Shown: positions 49,992-62,345, counted from the stretch's first letter. The stretch: 64,000 nt of DNA from Psoroptes ovis (GCA_002943765.1 PQWQ01000001.1:1488001-1552000); one strand, 5' to 3'. A program made the numbers and translations. The notes: generated from the letters alone by a model not told the origin.

Positions 49992-51243
49992 AAACACAAA
50001 ATTCAAATTTTCAATCAATCATGAACTATTTTGAAATATTTTTTATAAAATCATCATTTTTTGGATTTAATATAAATTCAATCAAAATCTAATTGAATTC
50101 CAATTGAATCGGATTGTACTCTTATTTATTTATCTGTAAATAAATCTTTAAATCATTTCAATACTCAACCATCAATCTAAATTGAATTTTCAAAAATTTT
50201 TAAAAAACCACTGAAGATGCATCAATTTACATATGATTGATTCATTATTATCTTCATTCATTCATCCATCCATCCATATATCCATTGATGTCTTGTACAT
50301 TATATAGAATTAATCATTTTTATACGTTTTCTGGATAAATGCCGATTCTCAAACATATATTGATGCATATATAGACCGTGCAATATGATAATTGATGAAT
50401 GAATGAAATTCTATATCAAAAGAATATTGTATTTTCTAGTTCCAAATGAAAATTCAAGAAATTGCGATTGCTCTGAAACGTGTTATTGTTTATTGTTATT
50501 GTTGTTGGTGTTGTTGTTGTTGTCGCTGTCGTTTAATATCATTCAATTGATCATCATTGGTATTATTATCATCATCAGCATCAACATCATTATTCCCAAT
50601 ATTTTTTTTTGTTGGATGTTTTATATTTTATATTTTCAATTCTGTTTTTTATTCAATTGTTTTTGTTCCGCTCATAATTCAAGAGTCATAGTGGGAATTT
50701 ATATATGTTTTTATTTATTTTTTTTAAAATTAATAACTAAATAATACAATGAAAAAATCAAATTGATGTGTTTGTTTTTGTTGTTTATTTATTGTTAAGC
50801 TGTATCACCAACGGTCAACGCGTATCGTTTATATTTAATGAATAAATAAATATTTGTTTGCCAAAATAATAATAGCTAAATTTAAATTATCCAATTGAAT
50901 CCAATTTGAAATTTTAAATTTTTTGAAATTCATTGAATCGATTGAATTATATTTTTATTATTTTTCAATCATTAACATGAACAAAATACGTAAAATATCA
51001 ATCATCATCATTTCTTCCGGCCAAATCATGATATGAATTGTTGTGTTTTATTAAATTTTAATTAAAGTAATCTTATGATAAACGTAACGAAAAGACTCAA
51101 TTATTACTCAATTATCGTTCAATAGAAATTGATTTCAACGAGATTCATTTAATTGAAAATTTTCAAAAGTTTCCATTCATTTGTGATCATCATTTTGATT
51201 TTCATCATAATCATCGAATCAATCGTTTTTATTGAATGAATAT
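49992..51243. other. Intergenic, BPNT2 3' flank and RGS7 promoter side
   Basis: 1.25 kb, AT-rich, with ATCCATCC repeats (~50263-50283) and TTGTTG runs (~50498-50525). A 113-codon hydrophobic frame at 50403-50744 comes from T-rich repeats and is not called. Confidence 0.55.
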
Positions 51244-53559
51244 ATGGCATATAGTTATACACGAAGACATTTAAAGGCACTTTCGGAAGCCTCAAATTCT
51301 GCATCTGGTAATGGTAATGAAAGCGGAGGCGGTGGTACTGCTACTGCTGGTGGCGGTAGTTGCGGAAGCAGTACTGGTGCTGGTATTGGCACAACCGATG
51401 GTTCATCATCACAAAATGATACAAACAACCATTGTGAAAATTGGAATCCAAATCAAATTGTTTATAATAAGGTAATAAAGATCTTGATATTGATTGGAAT
51501 TCATTCAATTAATTTTTAAATTATTATTAATGCATTAAGATGGAACAAATTATTGAGAAAATGCAAGATGAACAAACTGGTGTACCAGTACGAACAGTGA
51601 AAAGTTTCATGTCGAAAATTCCCAGTGTTTTCAATGGTTAGTTTTATTTTTAATAAAATATACTCCATGAATAAATCTAATTTCTTTAACGGAAAAAAAA
51701 GGTTCCGATCTAATACAATGGATGATGCGTGAACTTGATCTTGATGATCAATTAGAAGCATTACATTTAGCCAATTTAATGGCATCACATGGATATTTTT
51801 TTCCAATCGATGATCATGTTTTATGGTAGGTTTTTTGGTTTATTGGTTGATATCTTCAATTTCGCTTATCTTTAATAAATATTTCTAATTGAATAGTGTA
51901 AAAGCAGATAATACATTTTATCGTTTTCAAACACCATATTTTTGGCCTTCAAATTGTTGGGAACCAGAAAATACTGATTATGCTGTATATCTTTGTAAAC
52001 GTACAATGCAAAATAAAACACGTTTAGAATTGGCCGATTATGAGGCTGAAAATTTAGCTCGATTACAGAAAATGTTTAGCAGAAAATGGGAATTTATTTT
52101 CATGCAAGCTGAAGCTCAAGCCAAGTATTTGATCATATTCATGATTGATATTGTTTTTAAAATTATTTTTAAATTATTGATTTCAACAGAGTTGATAAGA
52201 AACGTGATAAATTGGAACGTAAAGTTCTTGATTCACAAGAACGTGCATTCTGGGATGTACATAGGCCGGTTGTATGCGAACATTAATCCTTTATGTTTTT
52301 TTAATATGAAGAAAATGATTAATATTTTTTTTCTTTCTTCAAACATTGAAATCATTTCATACAGCCTGGAAGTGTTAATACAACCGAAATCGATATTAAA
52401 AAAGCATGTCGTATGCATAAACCATTAAAAAGTTCCAAGGTCAAAATATCTACGGTTAGTTATTTGAATGATTTAATCATTATCAAATTGTATTTTAATA
52501 TCCATTTAAAAAATAATTTAGCATCTTGCATGTTCGGTTGGCGGAGGAAGGATTAGTCCAGTGAATGAAGCGGAAAAAATTGAAATACTAAAACGTGAAT
52601 GTGATTCACTACGAATAAGATTAGATCATAGAATTGGTGGAGTGAAAATAAGCAAAATAGCTGAATCATATTCAACATTTTATGAACAATGGGCTGAATA
52701 TGATCCTTTTGTTACACCATTAGAGCCTAGTAAAGGGGTAATTTTTTGCTTTAATAAAAAATAATTATACGATTTTCAATTCATTTATCAATATGCAATC
52801 AGACACCACCAAATCCATGGATAAGCGATTCGCCAGAATTTTGGGAAATGGAAAGACAAACAAAAGATGTTCCATGTCGTCGAGTGAGGCGATGGGCGTT
52901 TTCATTGAAAGAATTATTAAAAGATGCGGCCGGACGTGAACAATTTTTCAAATTTTTAGAAAAAGAATTTTCTGCCGAAAATCTCAAGTAAGAATTAAGA
53001 AATAAATAAATAATTCTTTCATGGAATGATTGTACATTCATCGATAAAGATTTTGGGATGCAGTCCAAGAATTAAAATGTGTCCATACAAAAGATGTTGC
53101 TAGTAAAGTCCAAGAAATATGGAATGAATATCTTGGTCCAGGTAAATTTTTTTCAGTGATATCAATTAGCTTTTAATCTCTTTTTCAATGGTAAATGAAT
53201 GATAGATGCAAATTGTCCAATAAATATTGATTCAAAATCATATGAAATAACAAAGAAAAATATGGAAAACAATCCTAATAATCGATGGATTTTTGATGAA
53301 GCAGCAGGACATGTTTATCAATTAATGAAAAACGATTCATATCCTCGTTATTTACGTTCCGATATGTATAAAGAATATTTAAATGGTACTAAAAAGAAGG
53401 TAAATTTTTCACATTTTCATTTTACGAAGCGATTGATCATTTATTCATTCTTCCATTCAATAGACTTCAGTGAAAGGCTTCCGTGGTGTAATATTTACGG
53501 CTAAAAAAGTCAGTGATCAGCTCACAGCAAATTCCAATAATCCATCATCATTAACATGA
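51244..53559 (+). CDS. RGS7: R7-family regulator of G-protein signalling (RGS7/RGS6-like)
   Basis: Eleven exons: 51244-51471, 51540-51636, 51702-51825, 51897-52124, 52190-52268, 52365-52454, 52522-52737, 52803-52987, 53050-53141, 53206-53399, 53464-53559, giving 542 aa. A Gly/Ser-rich leader (residues 1-76) comes first. Then a DEP domain (~77-170; VRTVKSFMSKIPSVFNGSDL), the R7 DHEX helical region with QAEAQAKVDKKRDKLERKV, a G-gamma-like domain (~290-354; YDPFVTPLEPSKGTPPNPW) that pairs with Gbeta5, and the RGS box (~375-495; FSLKELLKDAAGREQFFKFL, FSAENLKFWDAV, SYPRYLRSDMYKEYL). It accelerates GTP hydrolysis by Gi/o at neuronal membranes. Drosophila equivalent is RSG7. The glycine-rich leader is lineage-specific. 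Confidence 0.95.
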
Positions 53560-54090
53560 TGATCATAAGATAAATAATCATATATTTTCAAAAATAAATA
53601 TTAATGTCAAAAAGCCCAAAATCATTGATCATTGATAGTGAGAAAAAATATGCATAATCAAATTAACAAATTGTTTGGTTTTTTCCTAAATGGACAGTGA
53701 TGGCAATGATATTTTATTACTTATTTTGTTTTATTTGACGACGATGTATAAATGATGTTTCAACAACGACAACAAATGCCTGCCGACAAGTTGTTCTCAG
53801 AATTTATAAAATGAATTTCAATTTCATCAGTTACATTGACAAAGCATGCAATGAAATCAAGATTCATATACGATAATATTGAAACAAAATATAGAATTCC
53901 AGATATGAAATAGTGAAAAAAATTATTGAACCCGAATTCAATTTGAAAAACTCACAAATTTTAGTAAAATAAATCCTTTATTATTATAATTAATCAAAAT
54001 TATAAATAACAATCAATGTGAATTGATTGATTCAATTAAAATTGAAATTTTTTTTGTTATCATAAATAAATCATTGTTAAAATTGGAAAA
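53560..54090. other. Convergent 3' region between RGS7 and UBE2C
   Basis: 531 bp AT-rich 3' flanks. AATAAA-type hexamers lie on both strands. No gene seen. Confidence 0.6.
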
Positions 54091-54760
54091 TTAATTACTA
54101 TCATCTTCAATTTGATTGGAATATTTTTCTACAACATATTTTCGATAATCGACATGTCCCCATAAACGTGCTGCTTTCATATCCAATGGTGAGTCTAAAT
54201 TTGGTTCACCTAACAATGATTGTATAGATAAAAGTATGGTTCGAACATCATATAAAGCTGACCAATTTTCCTGTTGGAAATATAAAATTAGCCATTAATT
54301 TATTGTTCAATCGATTAATATTTTACTTCATTTTCAATGTAATACATACCTTTAAAATATCTAGACAAATTTCACCAAAATGATTAATATTTGGATGAAA
54401 GCAATGATTTAAAAATTTCACTGTCGGTGCTTCAAATGGATAATTTGAGCTAAATTTTATAGTCATACGAAATGATAATTGATCAAAAACAGTATCTTTA
54501 GGTCCTTGTATTGTAGCTTTCCATCTGAAATTAAGAAAAACAATTAAAATTTTGATTGAATTTTCATACAAAACAATGAATGACCTGAATAAATTTTCAC
54601 CATCAGGGAAAGCTGATATTGATTTATCGCCACTAATCATTAATTCCATCAATTCTTTTTGCAAACGTTTAATAGCGGCTGCTGAACCATCACCGACCTT
54701 ATTTGTATTTTGCTTGGTTTTTTTCGGTGAACAAAAGTCCATTGATGAATAACGACTCAT
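54091..54760 (-). CDS. UBE2C: Ubiquitin-conjugating enzyme E2 C (UbcH10, vihar)
   Basis: Exons 54585-54760, 54350-54524 and 54091-54270, 176 aa. Diagnostic blocks are KRLQKELMELMISGDKSISA, FPDGENLFRWKATIQGP, YPFEAPTVKFLNHCFHPNIN, the catalytic GEICLDILKENWSALYD (Cys ~112) and RTILLSIQSLLGEPNLDSPL. This is the E2 that primes ubiquitin on APC/C substrates such as cyclin B and securin for mitotic exit. The variable basic N-terminal extension of ~30 residues corresponds to the part that regulates APC/C in vertebrates. Intact and single. It starts 386 bp downstream of the eIF2-alpha stop on the same strand. Confidence 0.96.
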
Positions 54761-55146
54761 ATTAGAAAATTAGATGATGAAGAAAAATATGAAAAATGAC
54801 AATGATAATTCTAAAATCAGGCAACAACAGATGAATTTTAAAAAATGATTTTAAAATTTTCACTTGAAAACCGTTTTTATATGCTTAGGGTGTGCAAAAA
54901 TTTAGAGTAACAGAAAAAAATTCAAAATCAGCCAATCAGAGCTTTTCTTCAAAATTTGATTTAGGCTCAATTCATAAACGACGTCTCGAAATTTTCAAGC
55001 GCAAAGTTCATGATTCAATGAATTTAATATAATTTGATTTATTGATTAAAAAAGAATTTTATTTCAATTAAAAATTTATTTAATATAAATATTAAAAAAA
55101 AAGATTATTTCGAATTATAAAATATATATAATGATCCATTATTATT
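54761..55146. other. Intergenic, UBE2C promoter and eIF2-alpha 3' flank
   Basis: 386 bp. It must hold the UBE2C promoter. A short AAGCGCAAAG element near 54999-55008 is a weak E2F-like match. No coding segment. Confidence 0.5.
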
Positions 55147-56356
55147 CTAAACTCCATTTTGATTGGCGCCATTATCTTCGTCTTCTTCATCGTCATCTTC
55201 ATCATCATCATCATCACCGGAACGTTCTTCATTTTCTTTTTCTGCTTGTTCCAACATTTTAGTTAATTGTGCTTCATCATAATCGGTGACAACTTTTGGC
55301 TATGGATTTTAAGAAAAAAAAATTAAACAATCATACTGATCATAATTTTTTGTGAATGTAAACTTACAGCAATGGTTACACTGAATATTCCACCAGATTG
55401 TTTGATTGATTCTTCTATTTTCTTCAATGCTGTTTCCAATAATTCAACACCTTTGGCTTTATCCAATGTTGTAGTCGTAACAACGAAACGCGGTGGCGCA
55501 ATCAAATTAATTTTGATTGGCATATCTTCTAGGCTGCAAGCAATACCGGCACGTAATGCATTTTTGACAGCATCTACACCTTCATATGCATAACATCCGA
55601 CTTCTATTTCAGAACGAACTTTAACCGCTTGAGGCATCAAGCGTCTTTTAATGTGAGTCAGTAATAATTCTTTTACTTTTTCATCTAAATTGCATTCATC
55701 CAGTAATGATGGCTGACTATTTTTTCAAATGTAAAATTTAAAGAAAAAGTCAATTTTCATGAAAATTAAGATCTTACTTGACAGCCATTTTGAATACTTC
55801 GAAAGAAGATCCAGGTTTTTTATCATCAAAATGCCATGCAGTTTTATCATACAATTCTTCCAATTGTTCTTCATTATAATGTAATATTTCCGCTACATGT
55901 CGTAATATGCTATGAACCTTTACAGGGGATTGAAATGAGTGGTTTCATCATCTAATAAGATTTAACGCAATTACCGCTTTTGCATTGGCAAATTTTTCTT
56001 CACATCGTATGATTTCTTCAGGTGATACACGTCTTTTCGATAAATCAATATAACCTTTATCACGATCAACACGAATAACAAGTACACATTCATCGCGCCC
56101 AACACGAATCAATTTGTTTATTGAACGTATACGTCTTCTTGATAATTCTGATAAAAGAATCATACCTGTTCGAGAGAAATGAAGAAAATAAATTGAAAAT
56201 TAATGAAAAATTAATTTATGATGGCAAACCTTCAATATTTTTATATTCTAACAGATGTACATAGGCGCCCATTTCACCTATGGAACGTACTTTGACCATA
56301 ACAACATCTTCGACTTCAGGATATTTTTGTCGATAAAAACGACAAGATAATGGCAT
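55147..56356 (-). CDS. EIF2S1: Eukaryotic initiation factor 2 subunit alpha
   Basis: Exons 56230-56356, 55975-56165, 55778-55917, 55368-55716 and 55147-55299, 319 aa (human 315). The S1 domain (MPLSCRFYRQKYPEVEDVVM) carries the regulatory phosphoserine in LLSELSRRRIRSI, the target of GCN2/PERK/PKR-type kinases. RVDRDKGYIDLSKRRVSPEE ends the S1 part. A helical domain and an alpha-beta domain (IEVGCYAYEGVDAVKNALR) follow, then an Asp/Glu-rich tail. It is part of the ternary complex that brings Met-tRNAi to the 40S subunit. Intact, with every junction in phase. Divergent from ERAL1 by 254 bp. Confidence 0.98.
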
Positions 56357-56610
56357 TGTATTGAGTTATTTTAATTAATTTTAATTCGAAATTAATTTTT
56401 TAATTAACACAACTTTTGAATGTTTTGATTTTATAAGCTTTTTTTTTTTGATGATTACCACCGACACAACGTGTAAAAGCATTTATTCTATTTTTCTAAA
56501 AGATCAATTAATACATTGCAAGTTTTCGTTTTTTATTTATTTTGATTTTATTTTACATGTGAAAATTTTGCCAATTTTTTCAAAATTAATTTATTTTTTT
56601 TTTAAATAAA
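56357..56610. promoter_or_regulatory. Divergent promoter, eIF2-alpha (-) / ERAL1 (+)
   Basis: 254 bp between divergent ATGs, the shortest such spacer in the window. One less AT-rich patch (ACCACCGACACAACGTG, near 56458-56474) sits in the middle. No TATA box. Confidence 0.5.
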
Positions 56611-57849
56611 ATGATCAAATCTACTTTAATTTTCAATAAATTATTCATCAATAATCATTCGATAAGATATTTACAACATTATGAACGAACAATACCGAAA
56701 ACATTGGATGAATATCGAAAATTTCAATTTAAGAAAATTAATACAAATGATGAACAAGAAGAAGCCAATAGCTATAATCAACGATCATTACGTATCGCTA
56801 TTGTCGGATGTCCAAATGCCGGTAAATCTACATTATTAAATCAATTAATAAATTGGAAAATAAGTGCTGTATCTTCAAAAGTACATACAACAAAAAATAA
56901 TATAATAGGTGTTTATAATGAAAATGATGTACAATTAGAATTTATTGATACACCAGGTTTAGTTAGCCATAAACATATGATTAAACATAAATTAAATTTA
57001 TCATTCATTAATGATTTACGAATGTCGATAAAAAATATTGATAATTTAACTATTATTGTTGATGTTTCAAATAAACGAGAAAAATCTCGATTAAATCGTG
57101 GAATTATTGAACTTTTACAAAAATTTCATTCTGAAAATGTATCGAAAAATAAAAAACAATCAATATTAGTATTGAATAAAATAGATAAATTACGTGATAA
57201 ACGTTCAATGTTGGAAATAATATCAACATTAACGAATGGTGTTGTCAACAACAAATCAATAGTTAATCATGAATCGAATGATCAAAATTTATTGAATGCC
57301 GAAATAAAACAAGGAAATTTTAGCAGTTTATTTGAACGAACAAAAAAACATTACAAGCAATACAATGATCAAATTGACTCGGCAACAGATTCATCATCAT
57401 TATTATTAGATAATCAAAATTATAACGGAACTGGTTGGCCAAATTTTTCACAAATATTTATGATATCAGCTTTAAACAATGATGGTATTGATAAATTAAG
57501 AAATTATTATATTGAAAATGCTAAACCAAATCAATGGGCCTACAATGAAAACGTTGTGACCATTGAGAATCCGAAACATTTGATTATCAATACAATTAGA
57601 GAAATTTGTTTAGAATTATTTCGACAAGAAATTCCATATAATTTCTATTATAACATTGTGATGTGGGAAAAAGATGATTTAGATAATTTATATTTAGTAA
57701 TCGAAATTATTTGTCCGAAAAAATTCTTAACATTATTAATTGGTCGTAATGGATCGAATATATCTGAAATTGTACGAAAATCACGTTTACAATTATCAAA
57801 TATTTTTCATTGTGATATTTCATTAAAAGTTATAGCAAAATCTTTTTAG
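56611..57849 (+). CDS. ERAL1: Mitochondrial Era-like GTPase
   Basis: Single-exon 412-aa frame. The N-terminus is basic and Asn-rich, consistent with mitochondrial import. GTPase motifs: G1 GCPNAGKST (~66-74), G2 region HTTKNNIIG, G3 DTPGLV, G4 NKID, and a G5-like ISALNNDG. The C-terminal KH domain has IGRNGSNISEIVRKSRLQL (the GxxG loop is GRNG). ERAL1 binds the 3' stem of the small mitochondrial rRNA and chaperones 28S subunit assembly. An insert of ~75 residues between G4 and G5 is larger than usual. A mariner fragment begins 70 bp downstream. Confidence 0.94.
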   Translation: MIKSTLIFNKLFINNHSIRYLQHYERTIPKTLDEYRKFQFKKINTNDEQEEANSYNQRSLRIAIVGCPNAGKSTLLNQLINWKISAVSSKVHTTKNNIIGVYNENDVQLEFIDTPGLVSHKHMIKHKLNLSFINDLRMSIKNIDNLTIIVDVSNKREKSRLNRGIIELLQKFHSENVSKNKKQSILVLNKIDKLRDKRSMLEIISTLTNGVVNNKSIVNHESNDQNLLNAEIKQGNFSSLFERTKKHYKQYNDQIDSATDSSSLLLDNQNYNGTGWPNFSQIFMISALNNDGIDKLRNYYIENAKPNQWAYNENVVTIENPKHLIINTIREICLELFRQEIPYNFYYNIVMWEKDDLDNLYLVIEIICPKKFLTLLIGRNGSNISEIVRKSRLQLSNIFHCDISLKVIAKSF

Positions 57850-57919
57850 CCAAATAAACAAAAAAAAAAAAAAATTCATTTTAATTTTTTTATTGAAAAA
57901 ATAATTGAATACAAAAATA

Positions 57920-58444
57920 TTAGATCGTTCCATTGGGCCAACAACCCATCTCTTGCGGATGACATGCAATAGGATGACGACTTTTCAATTGAAAGTCACA
58001 AGGGCAAGACGCTTCGGTAGGAGTTTTTGTTGAACTTTTCGTTCCTGCTTTTGAACGTTTCTTTTTGCTGTGATTGCTGTCAGATTTGCGTGATACCCAT
58101 TTACCCGACTTGCTAACCTTTCCCATTTTCTTAAGCTGACGTTGAACGGTCGATGATGAAGTTTCCATTTTTTTTGCCAAACTTCTTATCGATTGATTAG
58201 GATCTTCTGCTATTAATTTTTCCAAAATATTTTTTTCCATGTCAGAAGGACGTCCGACCCTGGGTTTGTCTTGCAAGCTCATATCTCCATTACGAAATCT
58301 TGTGAACCAATTTCTGACTGCACGGTCACTTATTGAATCTTTGCCATAAATTTGGCATATTTTTTTAGCAATCGAATTGGAATGGTTTCCTTGATTGAAT
58401 TCCCATAGTAATATATGGCGAATATGAATCTTCAAATTATCCAT
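57920..58444 (-). mobile_element. Mariner-type transposase, DNA-binding half only
   Basis: An intact 174-codon minus frame from ATG 58442-58444. Residues ~1-115 match the bipartite helix-turn-helix region of mariner transposases: LKIHIRHILLWEFNQGN, SDRAVRNWFTRFRNGDMSL, the DKPRVGRPS linker hook, and a second HTH (DPNQSIRSLAKKMETSSSTV) ending near GKWV. After that the frame switches to a Lys/Ser/Thr-rich segment (HSKKKRSKAGTKSS) and a Cys/Pro tail ending GCWPNGTI. No DD34D catalytic triad is present. It may be an internally deleted element or a DNA-binding ORF kept after loss of the nuclease half. Clear terminal inverted repeats were not found by eye. Confidence 0.8.
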
Positions 58445-59566
58445 AATGTATAGTGATAAATCTTGTTTGACAAATTGGAATTCAAATTCGAAGAATTAAA
58501 ATTAGCCAAAATTAAAATAAAAGGACCAAATATTTGACCACCAAATTATGACCAAAAAAAAAAAAAAATTGATTTTGTTTCAAAACAAAGCAGTTTCACA
58601 ATCAATTGGTTTAAATAATCATTTCTAAAATTTTCATGGAATTTAAAAATTAGAAAAAATTTCAAATAAAAATATATTACTACACATATACATACATATA
58701 AATTAATACTTTTGCACATTAAAACCGTTGATTATTTGGTGTTATTATTATATTTTGCAATGGAGAAATATCCAAATAAAAAAAAATTTTCTCTTAAAAA
58801 ATATGTTTTCACCATGGATTTTCTCCATAATGTTTCACACACACGCATACACAGTGGTGGTTTATGTTGTGTGTACAGCGCAATAATAACAATACAATAA
58901 CAAACAAGCCAAATGACGGAATGAAACGAGCAAAACGAAGTTGTCGACGAATAATCTCATAGACAAACACAAAACAACCAAATAGAAATACAAAAAGAGC
59001 CACCAACATCAAACAAAACAAAAACAAAAGCTAAATATCAATTTGCCATCTGCTAATATTAATCATTGATTAAATTGAAAAGTTTGTTTTAATTCATTCA
59101 TCATTCATTTTAATCATTTATTTGTCATAATAAATGAGTAAATTTTGATTAACAATAATTAATTTAAATTTTGTTTTTTTGATACAAATACACACATCAA
59201 TTGTTATCGTTATTGTTGCTGTTATTTGCTGCTTTATCCTCTGTTTTTTCATTGAAACATTTGTGTATTTTAACATTGATTTTGATAACAATTTTAATTT
59301 CACAATCAATCATTCAATGTTTTTTTGTTCTGAATACTATAATTACATTTTCAATAATTGATTTGTTTTGTTTGCTGCAATTGTATTTCTGTTATTTGTT
59401 ATACGATTTTCATTTCAAATCATGTTCATCATTTAAAAATCTTTACGGCAATTCATTATTGTATATTGAGTAAATTGTATTTTGATTGAAAAAAAAAATC
59501 AAAACATTCCAATTTGAAAATTTTGATTCTAAAATATACATCATCATATTATTACTGCTATAAATC
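58445..59566. other. Intergenic, mariner flank and SMAP promoter side
   Basis: 1.1 kb, AT-rich, with an A run at ~58555-58568 and a CA stretch at ~58835-58850. Short frames at 58712-59473 are biased sequence. No gene seen. Confidence 0.55.
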
Positions 59567-61505
59567 ATGTCGTTGACAAAACTTGAACGTGATAAACAAA
59601 AATTAATTCAAGATAAATGTCAACAAATATTGACAGAATTATTGAGAGATGATGATAATAAATATTGTGTTGATTGTGATTCTAAGGGTAAAGTTTTTTA
59701 ATTTTTTGGGGGTTGATGGGAATGATTCAATTGATGATTTTTTAAAAATAGGACCACGATGGGCATCCTGGAATTTAGGCATATTTCTTTGTATACGTTG
59801 TGCAGGTATACATAGAAATCTTGGTGTACATATTTCGAAAGTAAAATCAGTAAATCTTGATTCATGGACACCGGAACAAGTTGGTTCCATACAAAACATG
59901 GGAAATAGTAAAGCAAGAGCTGTTTATGAGGCAAATTTACCCGATAATTTTCGTCGTCCACAAGCTGATACTGCCTTAGAATCGTTTATACGTGCAAAAT
60001 ATGAACATAAAAAATATATTGCTAAAGAATGGGTAGAAACACCGCCAAAGCCAGCTGTATGTGTATTACATTCATTGTTATCAATAATTATTTCACATTT
60101 TTAATCGATTTCGTTTATTTTAGTTTGATGTCGAAGCTGAATTGAAAAAAGAAAAGGAGAAGAAAAAGAATAAAATTGTTAAACCAATAACACCTATCAA
60201 TAGTGGATCGAATGAATCACAAGTATGTACATTTTATTTTTCATTTTGTAATTTATTTCAATTTTTTTTCTTCTGTCAAATCTAGTCAGTTAATCCGATT
60301 CCACGTCCAACACCGAATTCAAATAGCTCAGTCAATGTTAGTAAAAGTGAAAATAAATCCCAAACATCGAATCAATCTGGACAACAATCACAAAAAAATG
60401 AATCGACACCACCGTCATTGTCTGAAGATCTTTTGAGTTTAGATTTAGGACCAAATACAAATAACAATAATGAACCATTTGGTTTTTTCACATCCGCAAC
60501 CATTGAAACAACTGCAGCATCATCCAATGATGATAATAAATCGACAAAAAAATCTCTAGATGATGAAGAAAAAGATTTTTTCAACCAGAAATCATCAAAT
60601 AATGATAATGCTAATGGCAGTGATAATGTGAAAAAATTGACCAAAGAATCTATACTTTCATTGTATTCAAAAACACCGGCAAATCTCATGAATGGTAATA
60701 TGATTGGGGCAAATAATCTAATAAGTGGCAATATTTCATCATCGTCAGCTCCATTATCATCGAATCAACAATTTTCTAATTTGAATCCATTATTTAATCC
60801 AATCGCTGCTTCTAATCATCAGGTAATTATATGATTTATTTGAGAAAGCAAAGAAAAAAAATTCCATCAACTTTTTCCCTCATCAATCTTTTTTAGGGCA
60901 CTTTCATTACACCAACTGCCTCATCAACTAATCCATTTTTGGCTAACAATGCTAATAATAATTTGACAATGATCAACGCTGGCGATTATATACAACAACA
61001 ACAGCAACAATCAATTATTCAAGTAATTTAATTAATTTGACAAAATTCGAATATTTTTTTTCATCTTGATTTTAATCTTTAAATTAAGGGACTTTCATCA
61101 TTAAATTTACAACAACAACCTCAACAACAATCATCAATGATGATGATGGGTGGTGGTGGTGGACAACAGATGATGAATTGGTTCAATCAAACAAATACAA
61201 CAAACATTAATAAAAATAATAATAATATGGGATCTTCATTATTAACGGCGGCAAATCCATTCATTAGTGGCGGTAGTACCGGTGTTGTTAATCTTGATCA
61301 ATCATCATTATTGATGTTTAATAATAATAATAATAACAATAACAATATTAAAAATCAATTTGCAAATTCATTAAATGTAAAGAATACAAGTGGTATTAAT
61401 GATTTATTCAATCAAAAATCAACGATAGATAATAATAGTATTGGTGGTAGTAATAATAATCAATCGAAACAACAAAATGATTTGAATAATTTAAATTTTT
61501 GGTGA
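59567..61505 (+). CDS. SMAP1: Stromal membrane-associated ArfGAP (SMAP1/2)
   Basis: Exons 59567-59687, 59752-60056, 60124-60222, 60286-60822, 60897-61022 and 61089-61505, 534 aa. The ArfGAP domain covers ~residues 8-140: CVDC..CIRC zinc finger (CX2CX16CX2C), the arginine finger in AGIHRNLGVHISKVKSVNLDSWTPEQ, and FIRAKYEHKKYIAKEW, which is typical of SMAP proteins. Downstream is a disordered Ser/Asn/Gln-rich tail with LLSLDLG (clathrin-box-like) and Asn-Pro-Phe-like sites (TNPFL, ANPFI). It activates GTP hydrolysis on Arf6/Arf1 in clathrin-dependent endocytosis and recycling. Which vertebrate paralogue is closer cannot be decided here. Confidence 0.94.
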
Positions 61506-61801
61506 TATTTATTATTATTATTATAATTTTTTTCTAATTTTTATTTTATCTAATTCAATATATATTATATAATGATTGATTAATTAATTATAACTATTTA
61601 AATGTAATTTCATCGAAACCAGTTAAATGATTGAAATGAGATTTGTATTTGTATAAAATCAAGTTACTTGAAATCGATTATTTGATTTGAATTTTTTTCC
61701 TATTTCTGCCATCCGTTATTCAGTAATACAACTAAAATTGATTATGTTAAAGCTGATTTTTTTTCTTCAGCGAAAATTACTCATTTTTTCCGAACACGAA
61801 A

Positions 61802-62308
61802 ATGTGGCAAAATCGTGTATTGAATGTTTTCAAAAATTCCACTCAGATCGGTATCCATAACACTATTTTAAAGAATGTTAGTATTTTGTAGGGTGTTCAT
61901 TGTGTAAATGATATTTTTTCCTGATTATTGTTTCATGATTTAAAATTTTTTTAGGTACAAATTGTTGAAATAACTAAAGGTCGAATAATTGCCGAATTAA
62001 ATGTAACCAAAGATTGTTGTAATATAATGAATAATCTACATGGTGGTATGAGTACAACATTATTCGATGTTTTATCATCGTTTGCTTTACGATCATATTT
62101 TGAAGCAGATAATAAAGAACCACCACCATCTGTTAGCATTGATATATCATTATCATTTTTGTCTGGTGTACCTGAAGGTCGAACGATTCGCTTGGAAACC
62201 GAAACATTAAGAGTCGGTAATAAAATTGCTCATTTAATTGGAAATATTTATGAAAAAGATTCAAACAAATTGGTTGTCACTGGAAAACATACAAAATATT
62301 TAATGTAA
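61802..62308 (+). CDS. ACOT13: Acyl-CoA thioesterase 13 (hotdog fold)
   Basis: Exons 61802-61876 and 61955-62308, 142 aa (human 140). Hotdog-fold blocks are VQIVEITKGRIIAEL, NNLHGGMSTTLFDVLSSFAL (HGG active-site loop with the catalytic Asp on the helix), PPSVSIDISLSFLSG and VTGKHTKYL. It hydrolyses medium- and long-chain acyl-CoA in mitochondria or cytosol. The first ATG gives a short amphipathic leader (MWQNRVLNVFKNS) plausible for mitochondrial import. The stop lies 37 bp from the stop of the convergent peroxidase. Confidence 0.93.
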
Positions 62309-62345
62309 ATAGAATATTTATTTAAAAAAAATTCTTTTCTTGTCT

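Noticed and set aside
54892..54920. AGGGTGTGCAAAAAT motif resembling a Tc1/mariner terminus
   Set aside because: No inverted partner or transposase lies near it, and one end alone is not evidence of an element.
54994..55008. E2F/CHR-like element (TCAAGCGCAAAG) upstream of UBE2C
   Set aside because: The match is partial, it is ~240 bp from the ATG, and it lacks the symmetric core seen upstream of DNMT1.
57850..58600. Terminal inverted repeats bounding the mariner ORF
   Set aside because: Poly-A tracts occur on both sides but do not form a convincing inverted pair, and no clear TA duplication can be assigned by eye.
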